Positions 17,363 through 25,886 of a stretch of DNA of 48,142 nucleotides are shown piece after piece. A program made the position numbers and the translations under genes. Numbering within the stretch: position 1 is the first letter of the stretch; each line of letters opens with the position of its first letter. The notes under the pieces were generated by a model, which did not search any database, was not told the DNA's origin, and saw nothing but the letters and a program-made list of their open reading frames with translations. This DNA comes from Deltaproteobacteria bacterium (GTDB lineage: Bacteria; Myxococcota_A; UBA9160; SMWR01): the NCBI GenBank assembly GCA_019310965.1, contig JAFDDG010000022.1, positions 1 to 48,142 of the forward strand. Direction: 5' to 3'.

Positions 17363-18619
17363 ATGCAGGGCGACGTCGCAGCGTGCAGGGAGCCTGCCAT
17401 CGGCTACGTGATGTCGCGTTTTCCGAAGCTCACCGAGACCTTCGTGCTCTACGAAATCCTGGAGCTGGAGCGTCAGGGCACGCGCGTCGAGGTCTACCCC
17501 CTGCTCCGCGAGCGGGCGCCGCTGATGCACCCGGAGGCAAACGCCGTCGTCGCACGCGCCCACTTCACGCCATTCCTCAGCTGGGGCCTGCTGCGCTCCC
17601 ACTTCCGCTTTCTCGCGAGAGCTCCTGGCGTCTACCTGCGCACTCTCGCCGATCTGCTGCGCGGCACCTGGGGCAGCCGACGCTATTTCGTGGGGGCCCT
17701 CGGCCTGTTCCCGAAGGCCGTCGCCTTCGCGGACCGGATGCTCGCGGATGGGGTCCAGCACGTGCACGCTCACTTCGCGAGCCATCCCGCCGCGACGGCC
17801 TGGGTCATCCAGCGTCTGACCGGGATCCCCTACAGCTTCACGGCCCACGGCTCGGACCTGCACCGCGATCGCCGCATGCTGCGCGAAAAGGTGGATGAGG
17901 CGGCGTTCGTGGTCGCGATCTCGGAGTACAACCGCGACGTCATCGTCGAAGCGTGCGGCTCCGGGGCATCGGCGAAGACCGTGGTGATCCATTGTGGGGT
18001 CGACACGGACACTTTCCGGCCGGCGTGCCTGAGCGAGGAAGAGACCGACGAGGGCCCGCTGCGCGTGCTGTGCACCGGAACGCTCCACGAAGTGAAGGGG
18101 CAGACTCACCTGGTCGATGCGTGTCACCGCCTCCGCCAGGGCGGTCTGGAAATCCACTGCGATCTCATCGGCGACGGGCCCGACCGCGCCAGCCTCGAAG
18201 CCCAGGTGAAGCAGCTCGGTCTCGAGGGCAACGTTCACTTCCAGGGTCGGCGCACCCGTGACGAGGTCGCCGAGTTCCTGCGCCACACCGACGTCGTGGT
18301 CACGCCGAGCGTCCCCACGCGCAACGGCCGGCGCGAGGGGATCCCCGTGGTCCTGATGGAGGCGATCGCGGCCGGCAAGCCCATCGTGGCCAGCGATCTC
18401 TCGGGGATACCGGAGCTCGTCGAGCACGAGAAAGTGGGGCTGTTGACGCCGCCCGGAGATGTCGGGGCGATCGCGGAGGCCCTCGCGCGACTCGCAGCGT
18501 CGCCGCGGCTGCGAGCCGAGCTGGGCCGTGAGGGCCGCAAGCGCGCGCTGCGGGAGTTCAACCTCGAGCTCAACGTGAAGGAGCTCGCCGTGCGCTTTGC
18601 GGCAGTCCGATGTCGCTGA
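17363..18619 (+). CDS. GT4-family glycosyltransferase
   Basis: A 418-residue GT-B enzyme. The N-terminal half (YVMSRFPKLTETFVLYEILELERQG, HVHAHFASHPAATAWV, FTAHGSDLHRDRRML) matches the acceptor domain of capsule and colanic-acid-type GT4 enzymes. The C-terminal half has the nucleotide-sugar site GTLHEVKGQTHLVDA and the E-x7-E element EGIPVVLMEAIAAGKPIVAS. Retaining transfer of a hexose to the lipid-linked repeat unit is expected. A GGGAG site precedes ATG 17363. The 3' end overlaps the next gene by 10 bases. The donor sugar cannot be predicted. Confidence 0.88.
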   Translation: MQGDVAACREPAIGYVMSRFPKLTETFVLYEILELERQGTRVEVYPLLRERAPLMHPEANAVVARAHFTPFLSWGLLRSHFRFLARAPGVYLRTLADLLRGTWGSRRYFVGALGLFPKAVAFADRMLADGVQHVHAHFASHPAATAWVIQRLTGIPYSFTAHGSDLHRDRRMLREKVDEAAFVVAISEYNRDVIVEACGSGASAKTVVIHCGVDTDTFRPACLSEEETDEGPLRVLCTGTLHEVKGQTHLVDACHRLRQGGLEIHCDLIGDGPDRASLEAQVKQLGLEGNVHFQGRRTRDEVAEFLRHTDVVVTPSVPTRNGRREGIPVVLMEAIAAGKPIVASDLSGIPELVEHEKVGLLTPPGDVGAIAEALARLAASPRLRAELGREGRKRALREFNLELNVKELAVRFAAVRCR

Positions 18620-21264
18620 GCATCGCGATCTTCTGGGGCTCGCTGGCTCTCGTGGTCTACGCCTACGCGGGCTATCCCGTGCTCTTGTTCCTGCGCGCGC
18701 GGCTCCGCCCGCGTCCCCACGCCAGTGGAGCGCTCGAGCCGCGAATCAGCCTCATCATCTGCGCCCACAACGAGGCCGGCGTGATACGCGAGAAGCTCGA
18801 GAACGTGCTCTCCCTCGACTACCCGCGTGACGCGCTCGAAGTGATCGTCGCTTCTGACGGCTCGACGGACGAGACACTGAAACACGCCCGCGCGTTTGGC
18901 GATCGCGGCGTGGGCGTGCTCGATCTGCCCAGGCGTGGAAAGATTCCGACCCTGAACGACGCGGTCCGCGTATCGCGCGGCGAGATTCTCGTCTTCTCTG
19001 ACGCGAACAGCATGCTCGACGCGGGTGCGTTGCGCGCGCTGGTCGCGCCGTTCTCAGATCCCCAAGTGGGCGGCGTCGCGGGAGACCAGCGCTACTGGAA
19101 CAAGCAAACGAGGGCGGCGGACGGCAGCGAGGGCGAGCGGGCCTACTGGGACCTCGATCGAAAATGCAAGGAGTGGCAGGGTCTCGCCGGCAGCGTGACC
19201 TCTGCCACGGGTGCCGTCTATGCAATTCGGCGTTCGCTGTTTCGCGAAGTTCCGCCGGGGGTGACCGACGACTTCTGGGTCTCGACCAATGTCGTTGCGC
19301 AGGGCCACCGGCTCGTGTTCGCGAGTGAGGCGATCGCGCGCGAAGCGGTGACGGATTCGTCGGACGCAGAGTTCAGGCGCAAGGTTCGCGTGATCTCGCG
19401 CGGACTCCGCGGCGTGGTGCGGATGCGCGGACTTCTCGATCCGCGACGCCACGGCTTCTACGCGCTACAGATCTTCTCGCACAAGGTACTGCGGCGCCTG
19501 GTCGCTCTGCCCTTGCTCGCCCTGATCTTCGCAACGCCCTTCCTGTGGCAAGCCGGAGCCCTCTACCGCGCATTTGCGATCGGAGAAGCGATCCTGGGTG
19601 CCTGCGCGCTCCTCGGCGCGCTCGCGAGCGCTACGTCCAGCCGGTGGGGTCGTGCTCGCGTGCTCTCGATTCCCCACTACTTCGCGATGGTGAATGCGGC
19701 CTCGCTCGTTGCGCTGCTGAACCTGCTGCGGGGGCGGCGCATCGACGTATGGGAGCCGCAGCGGAGCGTGCCGAAGCCGGGCGGCGCTCGCCGAGCAATC
19801 CCCGGGGCGGGGTGGCAGCTGTCGCTCATGGCCCTGGTATTGCTCGCCATGGGGGCAGCACTCGCCTTGGTTGCCTCCCGGAACATCGGACTGGCCCTGC
19901 TCGTAACCCTCGCGGTCCCTGCGGCGCTGGCCCTTAGCCGCTATCCCGATCTGGCCATCCCTGTGGTGGCGTTCGTGCTCTACACGAACGCGGCGGTAGT
20001 CGCGGTGCACTTCCACGGGCTTCCCTTCATGGCGGCCGCCGCCTTCCCGATGCTGCTCGGTCTGCCGATTGCGCGAGACACGCTGCTGCGGGGGGAGAGG
20101 CTGCTCGTCACGCCGACATTCCTCGTGCTCCTGGCGTTCGTCACCGTGCAATTCGTGGGCGCTCTGCTTTCGATCCAACCGGAGCGGTCGCTCCGGCATC
20201 TCGTGCCCGGGGCCACCGAGGGGATCCTGCTCTACTTCCTGGTCTCGAACGCAATTCGCACACCCAAGGTTCTCAAGAGCGCGGTCTGGTCGCTCATCGC
20301 TGCCGGCGCCTTCATCGGCGCGATCGGAGCACACCAGCAATTGACCGGCTCCTTCGACACCAACTATGGCGGCTTCGCGCAGGTCGCGAGTGCGGTCTTC
20401 GACACCGGCGAACCGGGTCAGAGTCACCAGCCCCGCCTCGCCGGCCCGATCGGCGAAAAGAACCGCTTCGCACAGATCATGACGATGTTGATTCCCTTGG
20501 CGCTCTTCACCGGAATGGCCGCACGCACTTGGCTCGCGCGCTGCCTCGCACTCGGCAGCCTCACCCTGATCCTGATCGGCGCATCCCTGGGCTTCTCGCG
20601 CGGCGCCGTCGTGGGCGTGGCGATGATGTTCCTCGCCATGCTGGGGTTCGGCTACATCCACTGGCGCCACGTCGCCTTCGCGGCCGTCGCCGTCATCGTG
20701 ACTGGGCTGGCCGTCCCGCAGTACGGCACGCGCATCCTGTCCCTCGCCGACGTCGCCAAGGCGTTCACGAGCGACGTGGGAGTCGCCAACGCCGACGGCG
20801 CCACCCGCGGTCGCTTGACGGAGATGACAGCTTCCGCCCTGGCATTCGCCGACCATCCCCTGCTCGGCGTCGGGCCCGGAATGAATCAGGTCCACTACCC
20901 CCGCTACGCGAGACTCGCCGGTGGGAAAGTGACCTCGGAGGAGCGACGAGCGCACAGCCTGTATCCGGGCCTGGCTGCCGAGCACGGCATACTCGGCATC
21001 GGGTTCTTCTCGGCCATGTTGTTCCTGACGCTCCGCGATCTTGCCCGCGTGCGCCGCCGCTGGCGCGATCGACACCCCGACCTCGCCGCCATCGCCACAG
21101 CCCTCATCATGGTCCTCATCGTGTATCTGACGACGAGCCTATTTCTCCACACCGCCTACGTGCGCTACTTCTGGTTCGTGATGGCGTTGGCCGGAGCCAC
21201 CAGCCATCTCGCGGTCGGGACCCCGAACGGAGATCGTCTGTCACCGTTGCTGGTGCGTCTCTAA
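18610..21264 (+). CDS. Fusion: GT2 glycosyltransferase + O-antigen ligase/polymerase-like membrane protein
   Basis: An 884-residue, two-module membrane protein. Residues 1-~385 are a processive-type GT2: an N-terminal helix, SLIICAHNEAGVIREKLENVL, DGSTD (83-87), SDANS (130-134), TDDFW (220-224), then RRKVRVISRGLRGV and C-terminal helices. Residues ~400-880 hold about ten more helices with Wzy/WaaL-like marks: IGEKNRFAQIMTMLIP, GASLGFSRGAVVG, HPLLGVGPGMN and AHSLYPGLAAEHGILG. The two activities are normally encoded by separate genes. No frame break or internal stop is present, and the linker (about 385-405) is short and basic. It overlaps the GT4 gene by 10 bases. It probably both extends and polymerises, or ligates, the repeat unit. 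Confidence 0.85.
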   Translation: MSLSIAIFWGSLALVVYAYAGYPVLLFLRARLRPRPHASGALEPRISLIICAHNEAGVIREKLENVLSLDYPRDALEVIVASDGSTDETLKHARAFGDRGVGVLDLPRRGKIPTLNDAVRVSRGEILVFSDANSMLDAGALRALVAPFSDPQVGGVAGDQRYWNKQTRAADGSEGERAYWDLDRKCKEWQGLAGSVTSATGAVYAIRRSLFREVPPGVTDDFWVSTNVVAQGHRLVFASEAIAREAVTDSSDAEFRRKVRVISRGLRGVVRMRGLLDPRRHGFYALQIFSHKVLRRLVALPLLALIFATPFLWQAGALYRAFAIGEAILGACALLGALASATSSRWGRARVLSIPHYFAMVNAASLVALLNLLRGRRIDVWEPQRSVPKPGGARRAIPGAGWQLSLMALVLLAMGAALALVASRNIGLALLVTLAVPAALALSRYPDLAIPVVAFVLYTNAAVVAVHFHGLPFMAAAAFPMLLGLPIARDTLLRGERLLVTPTFLVLLAFVTVQFVGALLSIQPERSLRHLVPGATEGILLYFLVSNAIRTPKVLKSAVWSLIAAGAFIGAIGAHQQLTGSFDTNYGGFAQVASAVFDTGEPGQSHQPRLAGPIGEKNRFAQIMTMLIPLALFTGMAARTWLARCLALGSLTLILIGASLGFSRGAVVGVAMMFLAMLGFGYIHWRHVAFAAVAVIVTGLAVPQYGTRILSLADVAKAFTSDVGVANADGATRGRLTEMTASALAFADHPLLGVGPGMNQVHYPRYARLAGGKVTSEERRAHSLYPGLAAEHGILGIGFFSAMLFLTLRDLARVRRRWRDRHPDLAAIATALIMVLIVYLTTSLFLHTAYVRYFWFVMALAGATSHLAVGTPNGDRLSPLLVRL

Positions 21265-21287
21265 GCGTGGCGCGCCGGGCGAACCCG

Positions 21288-22397
21288 ATGGACGCCGGAC
21301 GGCTGCGCGAACACCTCGCTGCGAATGCAGGCACCTGGTTCCCCGCGCTTCGCTCGCAGCCGGCGGAGATCCGGCTCACCCGGTCTCGTGAGAAGACCTT
21401 CTCCACGCTCCTCCAGTTCGAGCTGCAATCCGGCGACGCGCGTGCCTACGTGATCGCGAAGGTGCGACGAGCGCCCGACGAGCGCGCGAAGCGGCTACCG
21501 GGGTGGGAGTTTCTCGTGCCACTCGCCAAGCGCTCCGAGCGGCTGGCGCTCGAGTTCGCCGCCCTCGAGCGCATACACGAACGCTTCTCTGGCCTCGGAG
21601 ACCCGCGCTTCGGCACCGCGCGCCCGCTCGACCTCCTGCCTGAATCGAGCACGCTGCTGCTCGAGGACGTGCGGCAGCCCAACCTATCGCAGTGGCTGGA
21701 GGGCGGCGCCCGCGAGCGCGGAGCGCACTCGACGGCGCTTTTCAACGCCGGGGCCTGGCTGCGCCAATTTCACGAGATGCCCACGTGCCCCGCCGCGCAG
21801 GAGCACCCAACCACCCGCGACTCGTTCATCAAGAGCGTCCGCGAGCGCACCGAAGCGCTCGGCCGTTCGGAGGACGACGCCAGCTTCTTTCGCGACATCG
21901 ATCGGCGCGCGGCGCACCTCGCCGACGCCCACTTTCCCGACGCCTTTCCGACAGCGACCACCCACGCCGACTACTGGCCAGGCAACATCCTCGTCGCGCC
22001 GGACGGCCGCGTCACGGTCATCGACACGTTCGGGGCCTGGAGCGGAGCGGTCTTCCACGATCTCGCCTACTTCCTGAACGACCTCAAGGCCTCGAACCAC
22101 CGCGTCTACAGAGCGGGGCTGTCGCGAAATGCGGGACGCACCGCCGATCTCGAGGCGCAATTCCTCGCGGGCTACTTCGGCGAGGAGCCGATTCCCTGGC
22201 GGCCCCTGCGCCTGTTCGAGGTGCAGCTCCTGCTGCACAACTGGCGACGCGCCACCTACTCGGCCCGGGAAGCCTCGTTGGCGGCAAAGCCCACCCGCAA
22301 GCTGCGGCTCATGCTCAAGCGGCCGTACTACCGCCGCCTCGTCAGTCGACTGCTCCGCGAAGCGGAGGCGAACGCATGGACGCAGCCGCGCCCCTAG
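21288..22397 (+). CDS. APH/choline-kinase-like phosphotransferase of the polysaccharide locus
   Basis: A 369-residue protein kinase-fold phosphotransferase. The Brenner catalytic motif is HADYWPGN (H226, D228, N233), followed by the metal-binding VIDTFG (D246) in place of the DFG of protein kinases, and VFHDLAYFLNDL. The N-lobe shows LLLEDVRQPNLSQWL as the hinge. Such enzymes in surface-glycan loci may phosphorylate a sugar, lipid or amino alcohol. It follows the fusion gene by 23 bases. ATG 21288 was chosen; a GTG at 21267 is equally possible, and neither has a good ribosome site. It is the last gene of the rightward arm before a convergent gene. Confidence 0.78.
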   Translation: MDAGRLREHLAANAGTWFPALRSQPAEIRLTRSREKTFSTLLQFELQSGDARAYVIAKVRRAPDERAKRLPGWEFLVPLAKRSERLALEFAALERIHERFSGLGDPRFGTARPLDLLPESSTLLLEDVRQPNLSQWLEGGARERGAHSTALFNAGAWLRQFHEMPTCPAAQEHPTTRDSFIKSVRERTEALGRSEDDASFFRDIDRRAAHLADAHFPDAFPTATTHADYWPGNILVAPDGRVTVIDTFGAWSGAVFHDLAYFLNDLKASNHRVYRAGLSRNAGRTADLEAQFLAGYFGEEPIPWRPLRLFEVQLLLHNWRRATYSAREASLAAKPTRKLRLMLKRPYYRRLVSRLLREAEANAWTQPRP

Positions 22398-22432
22398 CAG
22401 GCCAGCCGACGGCGCAAGGGCATCCTCGCCAG

Positions 22433-23308
22433 CTAGCGGTGGGGACGATTGTCGGTATAGCGCCGGACCGGGTCCTTCTCTCTGCCGCTGCGTTCCCTCA
22501 CGCCAGGCCCCCCCGGCAGCACACGCAAGTTGTAGAGGAAGCGATACTTATAGTACGGCAACTTGCGCAGCAGACCGCGCTTGAACATGCGCCCCGACGT
22601 GTAGACACGCAATCGCGACGCACCCGAATAGGCGACACGACGCCCAGCCCGCTTGAAGGCGGGGCCGGTGTTCATCTCGTCGGCGAGCAGGCCCGCGTCG
22701 TAGAACTCGAGCATCGGCGTACGGCGGACCGCGTAGTTGCTGCCGCGGGTCGTCGGAATACGCATCAGCACGCGCTTGACCCAACGGGCCAGATGGTGCA
22801 ACGCGAAGTGCAGCCGAAGATCCCAGGCGGGCTCGTAGTCGTAGTATGCGACGTGTGTGTAGGCGCAATCTGCGCCCTGATCGAGCTGCTCCATGTACCA
22901 GTCGATGAGGCCGGTGGCATCGGGAATGCGGCAATCGGCGTCGAACAGGAGGACCTGCTCGGAGGATGCCTCGCAGATTCCCAGAACCCGTGCGGAGAAG
23001 CCAATCGCCTCGCCGCGGCGCCGAACGCTCGGGACGGCGACCACGCGAAGGCCGAGGTCTCGATACTGCGCAACGGCTTCAGCAGGCGGCTGCCCCTCCT
23101 CGAAGTTGTTCACCACGAGGAGCATCTCGAGACTGTGACGACCCTCGTAACGCGCGATGTCGTCGATGACATGGAGCACGTTCTCGAGGTCACCCTGGGC
23201 GTTCACGGGGATGATGATCGAGACACCGGGCGGCGCTTCCGCGCCGGCCGGCGCCGTCCCGAAGAGGCGGCGAATGCGGGCGAGATCCACGTTTTGATCG
23301 AAATTCAT
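22433..23308 (-). CDS. GT2-family glycosyltransferase
   Basis: A 291-residue GT-A fold enzyme. GVSIIIPVNAQGDLENVLHVIDDI opens the nucleotide-binding region, RRRGEAIGFSARVLGICEASSEQVLLFDADCRIPD gives the metal-binding DAD motif, and DEMNTGPAFKRAGRRVAYSG fits the acceptor/catalytic loop. There are no clear transmembrane helices, unlike the fused GT2 of the same locus. It is convergent with the kinase gene at 22397 and divergent from the kinase at 23440, so it forms its own transcription unit. The sugar is unknown. Confidence 0.82.
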   Translation of the reverse strand: MNFDQNVDLARIRRLFGTAPAGAEAPPGVSIIIPVNAQGDLENVLHVIDDIARYEGRHSLEMLLVVNNFEEGQPPAEAVAQYRDLGLRVVAVPSVRRRGEAIGFSARVLGICEASSEQVLLFDADCRIPDATGLIDWYMEQLDQGADCAYTHVAYYDYEPAWDLRLHFALHHLARWVKRVLMRIPTTRGSNYAVRRTPMLEFYDAGLLADEMNTGPAFKRAGRRVAYSGASRLRVYTSGRMFKRGLLRKLPYYKYRFLYNLRVLPGGPGVRERSGREKDPVRRYTDNRPHR

Positions 23309-23439
23309 TCCACTTCCGCTCTCGTGCGTGGATGCTTCCGCAATCTACCAGATCGCAGAAGAGCCGCGGGGAGACGCCTTCGCGGCACGCATCGGATCCC
23401 CCTCGCGCCAGCACCTCCCCTCAGGGGATACCTCGGATC

Positions 23440-24144
23440 GTGAGTCGTGGCCTGCTCATCAGCGTCAGTGGAATCGACAGCTCTGGAAAATCGACGCAGC
23501 TATCGCGTCTACTCGAAGCGGCGCAGGCACGCGGCGAGCGCCCCGTCCGGCTGTGGAGTCGGCCGGGCTACACGCCGACGCTCGAGGCCGCGAAAGCCTC
23601 GCTGAAGCGGTTCCGGAGCTCGGGGGCTGCGGCAACGAACACGGAGGGCGCGAAGCCACGCACATACCCCCGCCGCGCAGCGAGTTTCCGCAGCGGGCTC
23701 CGAAAACGCGCATGGCTGTCTCTCGCCCTGCTCGACCTCATCTGGTGGTACGGAGTCCGCCTGAGAGCGTGGCGCGCCGCCGGGCGTACCGTCATCTGCG
23801 ATCGCTATCTCCCGGACTGCTGGGTCGACTTCCGCGTGAACTTCCCCGACGACGATGTGGAATCGTGGCTGCTGGCCCGCGCGCTCGCCGCCGTGGCTCC
23901 CCGACCCGACGCGGCATTCTTGCTCCACATCCCCGTCGAGGAGTCCCTCCAACGCTCTCTCGGACGGGACCGCCGCTTCCGCGAAAGCGCAGCGGTGCTC
24001 GGACGCAGACTCGCAGTATACGAGGCCCTTGCAGGCGAGAGCGGTGTGGCCCCGCTCGACGGCCGGCGCCCTGCAGAAGCGCTTGCCCGCGAGATCGACG
24101 CCCGTGTCGATGCCGTGCGGCGCTCAGCGAAGTCGAGCGCGTAG
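23440..24144 (+). CDS. Second thymidylate-kinase-like P-loop kinase
   Basis: A 234-residue P-loop kinase. Walker A is SGIDSSGKSTQ (residues 9-19), an internal VICDRYLPDCWVDFRVNFP carries the DRY motif of the Tmk superfamily, and AAFLLHIPVEESLQRSLGRDRRF gives the lid arginines. It is distinct in sequence from the kinase at 12075-12776, and the long insertion after the P-loop (about 45-90) is unlike a housekeeping Tmk. GTG 23440 is the start where similarity begins; an ATG at 23332 would add 36 low-complexity residues. The last 21 bases overlap the convergent flippase gene. The role is inferred to lie in glycan modification. Confidence 0.75.
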   Translation: MSRGLLISVSGIDSSGKSTQLSRLLEAAQARGERPVRLWSRPGYTPTLEAAKASLKRFRSSGAAATNTEGAKPRTYPRRAASFRSGLRKRAWLSLALLDLIWWYGVRLRAWRAAGRTVICDRYLPDCWVDFRVNFPDDDVESWLLARALAAVAPRPDAAFLLHIPVEESLQRSLGRDRRFRESAAVLGRRLAVYEALAGESGVAPLDGRRPAEALAREIDARVDAVRRSAKSSA

Positions 24145-25659
24145 CCGACGCACGCTGCTCGCGCCGAACTCCCGGATCGCGCGCTTCTCCGGTGCGCCGA
24201 CGGAAAAGAGCCAGATCGCGGGCGCCGCCGCCACTGCATAGCCGGCGAGCACGGCCAGGTAGCGCGGCCAGGCGTCCTCGAGCGACGTGTGCGCGAACCA
24301 CGCCGGCACGAGGCCCACGCACGTCGGCACGAAGATCTTCAGCAGGGTCTCGCGCGCCCAGACGCCGTAGCCCAGCCCGATGAGTCGTCCGGCGTAGCCG
24401 ACGCGCAAGGGAATCTGAGCCAGCACCGAAGCGAGAATCGTCGCCGGCGTCGTCCATGCGGGAAGGTCGAGCGCGAAGAGCCAGAACGCCGCGAGGCCCA
24501 GCGCGAACGCCCACAGGGCGGTCGTACCGATGGCGTAGCGGGCGAGGTTCCCGTGCGCGTAGACGGCGCGATCGAAGCCGCTGCTCGCCACGTGGATTGT
24601 CAGCCAGGTCATCGCCATGCGGACGAACAGTGGCGATTGGGGCGGGTAGTCGTCGAGCCAGAGTCGAAGGATCCCCTCCGTCTCGAGCATCAGGGGAACG
24701 ACGAAGAAGAGCACGCCGAGGCAGGCGTACTTGCTCGTCAGCAAAGCCAGCAGCTGGACGTTGCTGCGCTCGCCGCGCGCCTCGAGGGTCGTCATGGCGG
24801 GCTGCACGACCCGAGGGAGGACCCTCGCGAAGTTGTTCTGATAGCCGGCGACGCGCATCGCGATCGCATAGGCAGCCGTCACGACCGGCGAGAAAGCGAG
24901 GCCCAGCAGTACGATGGCTGCCTGGTTGTAGAACTGGTATCCGACGTTGAGAAGCGTCGCCCAACCGGCGAAGCGCGAGACGCGGCCCAGCTCCGAAAAG
25001 CTGACCTTCGAGAGCCGTGGGCGGCTCTCGGGGAACCGCCAGGCGCAGAGCAGCGCCATTGCCAGACAGCGCACCAGGGCCCCCAGGAGCAAGAACATCG
25101 CGTAGAGAACGAGCGAATCGCCCTCTACGACGAACAGCAGCAGAACGCTCGCGAGACTCAGCGTGCTGCGCAGCAGATCGAAGGCCGCCACCTGCCCCAT
25201 GGCCTGACGGGCGTTGACCACGGCACGGAACGGTGTCGTGGCCATGATGGCGATCAAGTTGAGCAGGGTGAGGAGGAAGACACGCGAGGCGGCCGCCTCG
25301 CGGCCGGGCGGAATCTGGATGGCGCGGATCACCAGCGGCTCGATCAGCACGCCGAGGAGCAGAACGGCCGCGCTCATGGCCAGGAAGAGCACGAGGGTCG
25401 AGGCGAAGACGGCCTCGAGCCGGTCCTGATCGCTCCGACCGATCTCGTGGGCGAGGTTGCGCTGGGCGCTGGCATTGAGGCCGCGCCCGACGAAGACCAG
25501 CAAGGTGCCCGTGGCGCCGAGCGTCGCGAGCACGCCGTAATCGGCGTGCCCAAGCAGGTTGACGAGCACCCGGGTCGCATAGAGGCCGACCCCGAAGGTG
25601 AGCGCCATCCGGCCGAACATCACGCCGGCGTTGAAGAGGATTCGAGCCGATTGACGCAT
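24124..25659 (-). CDS. Wzx-type oligosaccharide flippase (MOP superfamily)
   Basis: A 511-residue polytopic membrane protein with about 12-14 hydrophobic helices. It belongs to the polysaccharide transporter branch of the MOP superfamily and would flip lipid-linked repeat units across the inner membrane. The N-terminus (FNAGVMFGRMALTFGVGLYATRVLVNLLGHADYGVLATLGATGTLL) is characteristic. The ATG at 25659 follows CAGGGA and is where helix 1 begins; upstream sequence in frame to 25875 is Pro/Gly-rich and unlike the family. Its stop overlaps the convergent kinase gene by 21 bases. With the Wzz-type protein and the polymerase module it completes a Wzx/Wzy-dependent pathway. Confidence 0.88.
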   Translation of the reverse strand: MRQSARILFNAGVMFGRMALTFGVGLYATRVLVNLLGHADYGVLATLGATGTLLVFVGRGLNASAQRNLAHEIGRSDQDRLEAVFASTLVLFLAMSAAVLLLGVLIEPLVIRAIQIPPGREAAASRVFLLTLLNLIAIMATTPFRAVVNARQAMGQVAAFDLLRSTLSLASVLLLFVVEGDSLVLYAMFLLLGALVRCLAMALLCAWRFPESRPRLSKVSFSELGRVSRFAGWATLLNVGYQFYNQAAIVLLGLAFSPVVTAAYAIAMRVAGYQNNFARVLPRVVQPAMTTLEARGERSNVQLLALLTSKYACLGVLFFVVPLMLETEGILRLWLDDYPPQSPLFVRMAMTWLTIHVASSGFDRAVYAHGNLARYAIGTTALWAFALGLAAFWLFALDLPAWTTPATILASVLAQIPLRVGYAGRLIGLGYGVWARETLLKIFVPTCVGLVPAWFAHTSLEDAWPRYLAVLAGYAVAAAPAIWLFSVGAPEKRAIREFGASSVRRLRARLR

Positions 25660-25886
25660 GTCCCTGCAGCCTGTCGATAGCGGTCCGCCGGGTTGCACGC
25701 CAGGCGGCCCTGGAGGCGCTGTTCCGCTCCGGGCCTCGAGTTTCTTCGGCCCCGCGCAGCCTGGGGCGGAGTTCACGGGGAGTCCCCGCGGGATCTGGGC
25801 GGGGACGACACCCTTTCCCTTCACCGGAGCCAGCTTCCGCCGCAGCCTGCAGCCGGGATTCGGCGGGTGCCCCAATCCGCTCTGAG

